From the NCBI GenBank assembly GCA_002390025.1, contig DGRU01000145.1, positions 8,416 to 24,235 of the forward strand: DNA of 15,820 nucleotides, in the 5' to 3' direction. This document shows, piece by piece, positions 1-6,545 of this stretch. The number at the start of each line of letters is the position of its first letter. The stretch's first letter is position 1. The notes beneath the pieces are model-generated. The model was not told the DNA's origin and searched no databases. It was given only the letters and a program-made list of their open reading frames with translations. A program made the position numbers and the translations under genes. The stretch is from Lachnospiraceae bacterium UBA4380 (GTDB lineage Bacteria > Bacillota > Clostridia > Lachnospirales > Lachnospiraceae).

Positions 1-452
1 ATATAGCGGAGATAGATTTCATAGATCCTGGTGCTGTATTCGATGTAATGCGCCATGCGGGGGACAGCAGTGATATAGTCCGCCTTCAGGGTCGGATCCG
101 CCGCAAGCTCCGGCGCAGAACAGGAACTGGCGGAAAAGGGGCTGTCGGAAGCAGCTTCGCCGGCCGCCTCACTGCTCCGGGAGGCCTTTTCTGAAAAAGC
201 ACTGATCTTCCGGCTTCTCTCCCTGTTCACTTCATTCATCCGCTGCACGACTTCAAAGAGGCGCGGCCGGCCGGGGATACCGTATGCCTTCATGGAGGGG
301 GAAACGGCAAGACAGATCGTCTTCTCCGTGCGGGAAGCATCCGCCACGACCAGATTTGTCGTCAGCGGATCAAGCCCCCTGTCCATGCACTCCACGGAGG
401 CATAAAAGGACTTCAGATCGATCGCAATATAGGTATGATCCTGCTGAGTCAT
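1..452 (-). CDS. Y-family DNA polymerase (UmuC/DinB-like), N-terminal part, cut by window edge
   Basis: This gene runs off the left edge, so only about 150 N-terminal residues are visible. The protein opens with IDLKSFYASVEC (residues 11-22), the first palm motif of Y-family lesion-bypass polymerases. D12 would be a catalytic metal ligand and Y17 the steric gate. It continues with DPLTTNLVVADASRTEKTI and AVSPSMKAYGIPGRPRLFEV, then PRMAHYIEYSTRIYEIY, as in the Gram-positive UvrX/YqjW-like branch. Residues about 83-119 form a Ser/Ala/Glu-rich stretch of unusually low complexity in the finger/palm region. The chosen ATG (450-452) has GGGAGAG about 6-8 bases upstream. An in-frame ATG nine codons earlier (477-479) lies in the repeat array and has a poorer ribosome site. 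It is probably the last gene of the DUF362-capA unit. The family is clear. Whether it is SOS-regulated cannot be told, and I saw no LexA box. Confidence 0.88.
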   Translation of the reverse strand, partial: MTQQDHTYIAIDLKSFYASVECMDRGLDPLTTNLVVADASRTEKTICLAVSPSMKAYGIPGRPRLFEVVQRMNEVNRERSRKISAFSEKASRSSEAAGEAASDSPFSASSCSAPELAADPTLKADYITAVPRMAHYIEYSTRIYEIYLRY

Positions 453-474
453 CTCATTCTCTCCCGCTTCTGCG

Positions 475-610
475 CTCATGAGCGTTGCCGGTTTCTTCTG
501 CTTATGGTTGCTGCCGATTTCTCCCACTCATGGTTGCTACCGATTTCTCCCGCTCATGGTTGCTGCCGGTTTCTCCCGCTCATGGTTGCTGCCGGTTTCT
601 CCTTCTTATG
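475..610. repeat. 26-bp tandem repeat, about five copies, in the leader of the polymerase gene
   Basis: Units start at 475, 501, 527, 553 and 579, with a partial sixth at 605. The last two full units (553 and 579) differ by only two bases, and the unit nearest the polymerase gene is the most diverged. The array fills most of the 203-bp gap between the capA stop and the polymerase start. On the transcribed (minus) strand three units carry ATGAGC or ATGAGT followed by GGGAGAAA, making 6-9 codon mini-ORFs. The first mini-ORF ends in a TGA that overlaps the next ATG (ATGA). A 26-bp period is not a multiple of three, so the array is unlikely to encode a single protein. Confidence 0.9.
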
Positions 611-655
611 CCCGGGACTCCCCTGTAGGGCAGCATCTGCCTGTCTGCGGGCTGG

Positions 656-2212
656 TCAGGGCAGCTTCAGGTACTCTTCGCCCACCACAGCCGTCAGCAT
701 ATCCCGGACATAGTCATAGTCAAACTCTGTGAAGCCGTACATGGTCCGCATGCCGTGTGCCAGAGCTTCTTCCTGCGAATAGTCCGAATACAGGACAACA
801 TGGTCGTCCGCATACTCCTCTCCGTAATCGGAAAGGATGGGGATCAGAGCGTGGTCTTCCACCGTCATGCCCTCCTCCGTAAAGCGGAAGGTGCAGGACA
901 GCAGCAGACCGATCATGGCATCGGGGTTGGGCATGGCATTCTGCGCACAGAGAAAATTTCCCAGGGAATAGGCGCAGAACACTTTGCGGCCGTCGGCCGC
1001 CGTCAGCATCTCTGCCCCCTCCACTACATGCGGATGGCCTCCTATGATCAGATCCGCGCCCATATCCGCCACGCGCTGTGCAAGCGCCCGCTGGTCCTCT
1101 GTCTCCTCGTGATTGTATTCCTCTCCCCAGTGGAGACTCACGATCACGGCGTCCGCCTGTTCCCGGGCCAGTTCGATCTGGCGCGCCATCAGTTCCTCTT
1201 CCTCCAGATAGATCACATGGGCCGGTGAATCCGGAGGGGTTTCGATGTCGTTTGTGCCGTAGGTATATGTGAGAAAGGCCAGTTTTCTGCCCTTGCAGGT
1301 CAGGACGGGAATATCCTCCTCACTTCCGTTTTCCCACAGGCCCGTGCAGCAGATCCCGCCTGCCGGTCCTGCCTCTTCCTGCATGGTCTTCCAGAAGGCA
1401 AGGGACTGCCGGATTCCTTCTGTGCCCTGATCATAGGTGTGATTGCTGCAGAGACTGAACACGTTCCAGCCCGCATCGATCAGGGCCCGTCCGCTGTCTC
1501 CGGGTGTGGAAAAGCCCGGATAGCCGGAAGGCTCAAGGGTATCTGTCATCAGCGTCTCGATGTCGATCCAGTTGACATCATGCTCCCTGATAAAGGGTGA
1601 GATCTCCGCATAGCAGGGGGCAAAATCATACTCCCTGTCCTCTCCCGAGTTTTCCGCCCTCTGCGCAGCCTGCTCATACAGGACTTCGTTGATCAGGTTG
1701 TCTCCGACAGCGGTGAAGGTGACTTCTGTGCTCTCCTCTCCCCTGTCCTGCATTTCTTCTGCAGGCGTCTCTGCTGTCTGCGCTTCCGGTCTATTCTGTC
1801 CGCTCTCTTCATCCGGAGAACTGTCTGATGAGACAAGAGCTGCGTTTTCTGATGAGGCATCCGCGGCTTTTTCTGATGATTCATCCGGGGAGTCTTCCGG
1901 GGCTTCCTCTTTCAGCGCTGTCCCCAGCGCCTCCATGCCCGTTTTCCCTCCCTGCCGCCCGCCTCTGTCGGCAGGGCCGGCTTCCGCTGCCCCGGCCTTC
2001 TCATCCCGGATCACTGACGGATCCGCGTGTACCGTCTCGGTTTTTGCGCAGCCTGCCGCAAAAACGAATATCAGAAGCAGCAGCAATACACCGAAAAGGC
2101 GTGCGGGCACCCTGCCTGCACGCTTTTTGGTTTCCTTTGTTTTCTTCTCATTGTCAAAAATGTATGTTTCCAAAATAAATTCCTGCCGTTCCCTGATCAG
2201 ATGAGGATCCAT
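656..2212 (-). CDS. CapA-family (PGA_cap) metallophosphatase-fold lipoprotein
   Basis: The product is 518 residues. A lysine-rich N-region of about 37 residues leads into a hydrophobic stretch (41-52) ending in the lipobox FAAGC, with Cys55 as the likely lipidation site. The protein should therefore be anchored on the outer face of the membrane. Residues about 60-160 are a Ser/Glu/Ala-rich linker. The CapA domain follows, with AVGDNLINE (168-176), DIETLMTD (217-224), SNHTYDQG (256-263), SLHWGEEY (359-366), GGHPHVVEG (391-399) and YSLGNF (415-420). These Asp/Asn/His motifs are the expected metal-binding set. The family includes poly-gamma-glutamate synthesis protein CapA, but no capB or capC neighbours are present, so the substrate is unknown. 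The start has AGGAAA about 9 bases upstream and lies 15 bp after the DUF362 stop, which indicates co-transcription. A TTG at codon 14 is an alternative start. Confidence 0.88.
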   Translation of the reverse strand: MDPHLIRERQEFILETYIFDNEKKTKETKKRAGRVPARLFGVLLLLLIFVFAAGCAKTETVHADPSVIRDEKAGAAEAGPADRGGRQGGKTGMEALGTALKEEAPEDSPDESSEKAADASSENAALVSSDSSPDEESGQNRPEAQTAETPAEEMQDRGEESTEVTFTAVGDNLINEVLYEQAAQRAENSGEDREYDFAPCYAEISPFIREHDVNWIDIETLMTDTLEPSGYPGFSTPGDSGRALIDAGWNVFSLCSNHTYDQGTEGIRQSLAFWKTMQEEAGPAGGICCTGLWENGSEEDIPVLTCKGRKLAFLTYTYGTNDIETPPDSPAHVIYLEEEELMARQIELAREQADAVIVSLHWGEEYNHEETEDQRALAQRVADMGADLIIGGHPHVVEGAEMLTAADGRKVFCAYSLGNFLCAQNAMPNPDAMIGLLLSCTFRFTEEGMTVEDHALIPILSDYGEEYADDHVVLYSDYSQEEALAHGMRTMYGFTEFDYDYVRDMLTAVVGEEYLKLP

Positions 2213-2227
2213 ACATGGAGTTTCCTG

Positions 2228-3364
2228 TCATGCATGTGCCAGAATGTATGCCTTCAGTTCGTCATAGATTTTTTCCGGTTCAGGGGGACATCCCATGATA
2301 CAGGTATCAAAATCCTTTGTACAGCGTCCGATCCCGAGAGTGCCGGTTTTCCCCTGCATGCCCTGTCCAATGGCAATGCGGTCGTGAAGTCTGTCAAGAA
2401 GCCCTTCCTCCCTGAGAAGATTCAGGGCATGGACAAGGTTTCCGTAACAGGCACTGCAGGAATCGACCTCCTCGACAGCATAGGAGACCTCCAGGATGCG
2501 GTCCTGGCGGGGAAGTTCCTCCTCCTCGCTGCCGACGTTGAGCCGGATGATCTCCGCCTGAGAAAGATCTGTCGTGCCCGCGCCCAGTCTTTCCGCAAGG
2601 CGCACATAGGGCACCTCGTCGACATCATACTGCATCAGATGGCAGGCATAACTGTCCACAAGGACAGGATCTGAGGCCGCCATGACACAGTTGCGGACGA
2701 CAGGGTTTCCGCCCTCCTCGAAGTCCAGATCCCCGCAGATATGATCGACGACAATGAAATCCTGATGGATACCGCACTGCAGGTGCGCGATCGGTTTGTG
2801 CAGGCCCATGCGGTGAAAGCGGCTCTTCTCTTTGTTGGGCAGCAGGCCCTTCATGTTCTTGAGGGCGCAGGTCATCTTGGTTTGGCAGTGCCCCTTCATG
2901 ACCGGCACGTTGATCAGAAAATCAATCCTGTCGACCACATTTGTGATCTGGAGCTTCATGCCCGCGCAGTCGACTTCATGCCATTTCTCCTTCTGTGTAT
3001 CGACAAGCGGCACGCCGTACTGCTCTGACAGTGTGTTATAGCCGCAATAGTCGAAGGCCAGTGCAGTGCGGTCTCCCACCCAGGAGCCCTCTGCAATAAT
3101 AATATTCGAGAAGTCTCTCTCCTGCAGATATTCAATGATCCCGGCAACAACTTCCGGGTGCGTTGTGCCCCCGAACTGCGCCGGAGATGCCACGACAAGA
3201 TTGGGCTTGATGCCGATCCTGGCCTTTTTGTCTCCGATCCTTGCCGCAAGGTCGGCAGCGGCAAGGATCTTCTTTGTCATTTCCTTATAGTCCGTGCCGA
3301 AAATCTTCCAGATCTTCTTGTCTCTGTCAGCAGTTAATCCCGATTTTCCATGATTCTGTTTCAT
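2228..3364 (-). CDS. DUF362 domain protein with C-terminal cysteine cluster
   Basis: The product is 378 residues with no signal peptide or membrane segment, so probably cytoplasmic. DUF362 landmarks are IGIKPNLV (50-57), the THPEVV segment (68-73), IIIAEGSWVG (88-97), NVPVMKGHC (152-160) and LKNMKGLLP (168-176). The biochemical role of DUF362 is not settled. Many members carry a ferredoxin domain, and this one does not. Its C-terminal part instead has CSAC (303-306), then Cys348, Cys355 and a GCPP motif (Cys359), a pattern that could bind an Fe-S cluster (inference). The ATG has GGAG about 7 bases upstream. It is the first gene of a minus-strand unit, with a matched promoter at 3419-3447 and capA only 15 bp downstream. 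Confidence 0.85.
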   Translation of the reverse strand: MKQNHGKSGLTADRDKKIWKIFGTDYKEMTKKILAAADLAARIGDKKARIGIKPNLVVASPAQFGGTTHPEVVAGIIEYLQERDFSNIIIAEGSWVGDRTALAFDYCGYNTLSEQYGVPLVDTQKEKWHEVDCAGMKLQITNVVDRIDFLINVPVMKGHCQTKMTCALKNMKGLLPNKEKSRFHRMGLHKPIAHLQCGIHQDFIVVDHICGDLDFEEGGNPVVRNCVMAASDPVLVDSYACHLMQYDVDEVPYVRLAERLGAGTTDLSQAEIIRLNVGSEEEELPRQDRILEVSYAVEEVDSCSACYGNLVHALNLLREEGLLDRLHDRIAIGQGMQGKTGTLGIGRCTKDFDTCIMGCPPEPEKIYDELKAYILAHA

Positions 3365-3418
3365 TTCAAACTCCGTTCAATACTGAAAACCAGTCCCCGG
3401 TCTCTTATTCGCACCGAC

Positions 3419-3447
3419 ATTATAACATGGAACCGGTAAATAGTCAT
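3419..3447 (-). promoter_or_regulatory. Sigma-A-type promoter for the DUF362-capA-polymerase unit
   Basis: On the minus strand the -35 is ATGACT (3447-3442, four of six bases match TTGACA). A 17-base spacer follows, then a perfect -10 TATAAT (3424-3419). Transcription would start near 3412, giving a leader of about 50 bases before the DUF362 ATG. Confidence 0.7.
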
Positions 3448-3695
3448 TTTGGTGAAGCCTCACACGACTGTTACGACTGTTATCTGCAGTCACAGGAATG
3501 CGCCGGCTGGTCTTTCAGGACTCACCGGACCCGGGATCCGCCCAGGCTGAAGGGGTGCCAAAATGCCGCCGAAGACATTTTTCAGTAGAACCCTCTTCAC
3601 AAACTGTATATAATAAGAGGGACCGATTTACGGATGACCAAGCAACATTTCTGTAAGAAAGCGGCCTGTGCCGTTCAAAGTCAGAGGAATCTCTC
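3448..3695. other. Intergenic region between divergent genes, with candidate plus-strand -10
   Basis: Together with the promoter above, this fills the 331-bp gap between the DUF362 start and the plus-strand membrane-protein gene. A TATAAT sits at 3609-3614, about 80 bases before the 3696 start. The expected -35 position (TAGAAC) is a poor match, so the promoter is tentative. AGAGGAA just before the ATG serves as ribosome binding site. I see no convincing small gene or structured RNA in the rest of the gap. Confidence 0.45.
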
Positions 3696-4460
3696 ATGAG
3701 TCAAAAAAAACATAGAAGAAAAAGGCGCAAAACCAATCCGCCGAAAACAACCCATGTGATCGAACAATCCCCGGACACTCTGTCTGACACAGCATCTGCT
3801 CCCCTTTCCCCGGATACCGGTCTTGAAGAAGGGGCTTTCGAAAAACAGGCTGCCGAAAAACGGGCTTTCGAAAAACAGGCCGTCGAAAAACGGGCTCCCG
3901 AAAAGCAGGCCGCTGAAAAGTGGGCCGCGCCACAAGCTGCTCCCTTTATTCCTAAATCCAAATCCGATTTCTCCCCCGGCAGACTGATCCGCCCCGCCCT
4001 CACCATAGCCGGCGCCGCCGTATGCCTGCTCGTCATTATGTATTTTAATGCCCGCATGGCAGGCTCCTACCCGGGCGCGGGAATCCTCTCCTCTCTGCGC
4101 GGAAAAAGTGCCGAAACCTACAGCCCGGCACCGGAAGAATCCCCTTCATCCGCAAACACAGTAAAAGCTCCTGCTGCAGAAACCGAAGCGGACAGGCAGA
4201 AAGCCGTCACCATGAGCGAAAATGCTGCGATGGAAAAAACTGACGGTTCCACCTCCCAAACAGCAGAAACTGCCCGGGAGGCGGAAGAGGAATCCGAAGA
4301 AGAATATGAGGATGAGGAATACTATGAGGAGGAGTATGAGTATGAGGAGGAAGAATACGAGGACGAGGACGAAGAATACTATGAAGAGGAGGAAGAATAC
4401 TATGAAGAGGAGGAAGAATACGAATATTTAGAGGGAGAATTGATCGATGATTTCGAGTGA
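3696..4460 (+). CDS. Single-pass membrane protein with basic N-terminus and long Glu/Tyr-rich tail
   Basis: The product is 254 residues and I do not recognise a family. Its order is: a strongly basic start (MSQKKHRRKRRK), a Ser/Thr/Pro stretch, six 5-residue repeats of the form EKQAA/EKRAF (residues 49-78), one hydrophobic segment (about residues 97-115, LTIAGAAVCLLVIMYF), a Ser/Ala/Glu linker, and from about residue 197 a tail almost wholly of Glu, Asp and Tyr. The basic N-terminus predicts a cytoplasmic N-terminus and an external acidic tail. The start is fixed by AGAGGAA 8 bases upstream. The gene appears monocistronic and ends at a strong terminator (4510-4554). An acidic external tail might bind divalent cations or interact with the cell wall, but that is a guess. 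It could also be a low-complexity protein with a purely physical role. Confidence 0.72.
   Translation: MSQKKHRRKRRKTNPPKTTHVIEQSPDTLSDTASAPLSPDTGLEEGAFEKQAAEKRAFEKQAVEKRAPEKQAAEKWAAPQAAPFIPKSKSDFSPGRLIRPALTIAGAAVCLLVIMYFNARMAGSYPGAGILSSLRGKSAETYSPAPEESPSSANTVKAPAAETEADRQKAVTMSENAAMEKTDGSTSQTAETAREAEEESEEEYEDEEYYEEEYEYEEEEYEDEDEEYYEEEEEYYEEEEEYEYLEGELIDDFE
3840..3929 (+). repeat. Six 15-bp tandem repeats inside the membrane-protein gene
   Basis: The unit is GAAAAACAGGCTGCC and variants, encoding EKQAA, EKRAF, EKQAV, EKRAP, EKQAA and EKWAA. The units pair as 30-bp doublets. The second doublet differs from the first at only two bases, consistent with recent in-frame duplication. The period is a multiple of three, so copy-number change would preserve the reading frame. 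Confidence 0.88.
4371..4421 (+). repeat. 21-bp tandem repeat encoding the acidic tail
   Basis: Two exact 21-bp copies (4371-4391 and 4392-4412) plus nine bases of a third encode EEYYEEE twice. They lie in a longer, strongly purine-rich coding-strand tract (about 4280-4435). Exact copies in a low-complexity tail suggest slippage or unequal recombination. Confidence 0.88.
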
Positions 4461-4509
4461 CACGGAAGTCCTCTGATTACATTTTTCAATATTTGAAATG
4501 AACGGAAAA

Positions 4510-4554
4510 GAGCGAAAAATAAGGCCGCTGCCTTATTTTTCGCTCTCGTTTTTT
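4510..4554. terminator. Bidirectional terminator between convergent genes
   Basis: A perfect 16-bp inverted repeat (4510-4525 and 4530-4545, GAGCGAAAAATAAGGC arm) has a 4-base loop. On the plus strand it is followed by T6 (4549-4554). On the minus strand it is followed by TTTT. It therefore serves both the membrane-protein gene and the GTPase gene. The U-tract overlaps the GTPase stop codon (4553-4555). Confidence 0.9.
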
Positions 4555-5533
4555 ATGCGCCGGGAGTGATAATCTCCGAATCCTCTGCCCAGATCGCATC
4601 GATGCAGTCCCGGTGCAAGTCCTCTCCTGTCACGATCAGTACTTCCCTCGCAAAGACAGTCGGCTCAATCCTGGTCTCTCTGCGGGTCGCGTTGATCTGC
4701 ACACGGCTGTCCTCACCTGTCCGGACGAATCCCTTGATGCGCATGACATTTCCGCAGGCAGGATTTTCCAGGGTCTCTGCGATGCACCTGCGCAGTTTTT
4801 CCCCGTCCATGTGTGTTCCGAAATAAAACAGGGTACCGTAGCCGTTCTCATGCTCCACAGGGATCTTGACATGATCCGCCGGGATCATACCGCCCATGAC
4901 GATCGAGGCAAAGTCCTCTTTGGTCAGTGCCTCCCAGTCCCTGACCAGTATGTCCTGCGCATCCAGGCGCCTGTCGCACTGGAACTTTTCCAGGGCACGG
5001 TTGAGGTGTTTCAGAATGCGGTCTCTTGTCTCCGCCGGAGTTTCTGTCCCCTCCAGATCCTGACAATGGCTGAGCACGATCTTACCTGCATTGGCTGTCT
5101 GTGAGACCAGCAGGTACTCCGACTCCTCAGAGAGTTCATCCTCCATTCCCGCATCGACGATAGCCACAAGGCTGCCCGGTGTATACCATTTGCACAGAGG
5201 CTCTTCCGACATGGCGTCAAAAAATTCATCTGTATCGTATATGCCGGAAGGTTCCACGATGATGCGGTCAAATCCCATCATTGCCATGGAGATCAGCTTG
5301 GTGGCAAACCGGCGCCTGTGAGAGATGATTCCGTCTCCGCCCACGATCATCTCCACATCGCAGTTGTCTCCCATCAGATCCTCCAGGAGCACCATATCGA
5401 TATTGATCGCACCGTAATCATTTTCCAGAATTCCCACTGTCAGTCCCTGATCGATCAGAAACCTCGCGTATTTCTTGATAAAAGTTGTCTTTCCGGATCC
5501 CAGAAATCCTGTGATCAGGTCTATCTGCGGCAT
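4553..5533 (-). CDS. G3E-family (CobW/HypB/UreG-like) P-loop GTPase, atypical
   Basis: The product is 326 residues from the ATG at 5531-5533, which has AAGGGAGA about 6 bases upstream. A GTG 15 codons earlier lacks a ribosome site. The N-terminal domain has the P-loop GFLGSGKTT (9-17), LENDYGAINID (36-46), the Walker-B-like DRIIVEPSG (89-97) and AIVDAG (124-129). The C-terminal part (about 222-326) looks like a CobW C-terminal domain. In metal-chaperone members a CxCC motif sits after the second conserved segment. Here that place reads GGDGIISHRRR (65-75), without cysteines. The guanine-specificity NKxD is replaced by SHCQD (155-159). Family members deliver or sense metals (Zn, Co, Ni) or activate metalloenzymes. 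The missing motifs make a metal-chaperone role doubtful. The gene is probably monocistronic. Confidence 0.85.
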   Translation of the reverse strand: MPQIDLITGFLGSGKTTFIKKYARFLIDQGLTVGILENDYGAINIDMVLLEDLMGDNCDVEMIVGGDGIISHRRRFATKLISMAMMGFDRIIVEPSGIYDTDEFFDAMSEEPLCKWYTPGSLVAIVDAGMEDELSEESEYLLVSQTANAGKIVLSHCQDLEGTETPAETRDRILKHLNRALEKFQCDRRLDAQDILVRDWEALTKEDFASIVMGGMIPADHVKIPVEHENGYGTLFYFGTHMDGEKLRRCIAETLENPACGNVMRIKGFVRTGEDSRVQINATRRETRIEPTVFAREVLIVTGEDLHRDCIDAIWAEDSEIITPGA

Positions 5534-5620
5534 ATGCTTCTCCCTTCCCGCGGCCTCTGCGGACTCCCCTTGTTTCACAGGCAGTCCCGCCGCCGTCGTC
5601 CGTTTTCCGGCACGAATCTC

Positions 5621-5649
5621 ATTATCCTATTTCCCATGCATTTTTGCAA
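5621..5649 (-). promoter_or_regulatory. Sigma-A-type promoter for the G3E GTPase gene
   Basis: On the minus strand the -35 TTGCAA (5649-5644) and the -10 GATAAT (5626-5621, five of six) are separated by exactly 17 bases. The leader would be about 80 bases long. A 12-bp palindrome, ATATCCGGATAT, lies about 37 bp upstream at 5686-5697. Confidence 0.65.
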
Positions 5650-5831
5650 GACGTTAAAAATACATGCTGCAGATTGCGGAAATGCATATCCGGATATTTT
5701 TTGAAGGATTCCTGCCCTCAAAGATTTCAACATCTTTTCATGGAATAGTTTCTGTTTTTGTGATAGGATAGCGTTTGATGTTCTCTGCAGAGAATAGGAT
5801 CCCGTTATCTATCATTTACAGGAGTTATCAG

Positions 5832-6242
5832 ATGCAGACACTTGATGAAGTCAGGAATTTTTTTCAAAACGACGCATACGCGACCGGGACGACCGGCATC
5901 GAGATCGCGGACGCCCGGCCCGGATATGCAAAAGTTACGCTGAAAATAGATGAAAGGCATATAAATGCTGTCAACAGGGTCATGGGCGCCGTCTACTATA
6001 CCATGGCTGATTTTGCTTTCGCAGTCGCGACAAATTACGAGTATGACAAGAGTGCCACAGTCACGCTTTCCAGTCAGATCAACTTTCTGGGGGCCGCAAA
6101 GGGAAAGATACTGATCGGCGAAGCCGAGGTCCTCAAGGATGGCAGGGCGACCTCCTTCTATAAAGTGCGCATCACAGATGAGCTGGGCACAAAGATCGCC
6201 GAAGTCTCTACAAACGGGTACAAGCTGCCCGCCAGGTCATGA
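5832..6242 (+). CDS. PaaI-type hotdog-fold thioesterase
   Basis: The product is 136 residues, the usual size for a single hotdog domain. The conserved segment HINAVNRVMGAVYYTMADFAFAVA (split at residues 43-66) matches the PaaI pattern in which His/Asn precede a helix ending in TxAD. D60 would be the catalytic acid. The typical HGG is replaced by MGA. The strand TVTLSSQINFLGAAKGKILIGEAE (77-100) completes the fold. Members hydrolyse acyl-CoA thioesters, and the substrate here is unknown. The start at 5832 is fixed by AGGAG 8 bases upstream. An in-frame ATG at 5775 has no ribosome site. I found no convincing promoter in the 298-bp gap before it. Transcription probably ends at the hairpin at 6416-6447. 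Confidence 0.85.
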   Translation: MQTLDEVRNFFQNDAYATGTTGIEIADARPGYAKVTLKIDERHINAVNRVMGAVYYTMADFAFAVATNYEYDKSATVTLSSQINFLGAAKGKILIGEAEVLKDGRATSFYKVRITDELGTKIAEVSTNGYKLPARS

Positions 6243-6545
6243 AGATGTTTGATGGGGCGGATACCCTTTTTGCGCGTTAATCCTTTGCCCCGGGCTGAGT
6301 TTTTTTCATAAATGAATCAGGTTTCCTTCTTTACGCGCGTATTCTGCGGCTCAGGCCGCGGGTTTTGTACAAAAAAATCGCGGTCTTCCCCACATCAAGA
6401 TATAACCATATTGATAAAAGCCAGAGGCGCTCTTCCTCTGGCTTTTTCAGTGCAGTTATATGGTTTTTCTGTATGCAGTACTGCTGCCGGCGCGCCGAAA
6501 AAGGACCTGCGGGCAAAAAGTGTTATTTTCCGCCACGTGGTTTTT
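6243..6545. other. Non-coding gap between convergent thioesterase and sortase genes
   Basis: Beside the terminator at 6416-6447 this 303-bp stretch holds a second GC-rich hairpin (arms 6344-6350 and 6355-6361, CTGCGGC/GCCGCGG, four-base loop) followed by a short T-run on the plus strand, a T7 run at 6300-6306, and two perfect palindromes near the sortase stop: CGGCGCGCCG at about 6488-6498 and CCACGTGG at about 6533-6540. No open frame here has a ribosome binding site. Confidence 0.55.
6416..6447. terminator. Bidirectional terminator between thioesterase and sortase genes
   Basis: An 11-bp perfect stem, AAAGCCAGAGG/CCTCTGGCTTT (6417-6427 and 6435-6445), encloses a 7-base loop. It is flanked by T-runs on both strands (GCTTTTTC on plus, GCTTTTAT on minus). 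It lies about 175 bp past the thioesterase stop and about 100 bp past the sortase stop. Confidence 0.85.

Noticed and set aside
435..732. Plus-strand frames through the 26-bp repeat (84 and 92 codons)
   Set aside because: They have no ribosome site, overlap the capA 3' end and the polymerase start, and their repetitive Trp/Leu/Pro translation only reflects the array.
475..959. CRISPR array (considered because of the 26-bp units)
   Set aside because: The repeats are contiguous with no spacers, and no cas genes are nearby. The 24-bp array at 10892 fails for the same reason.
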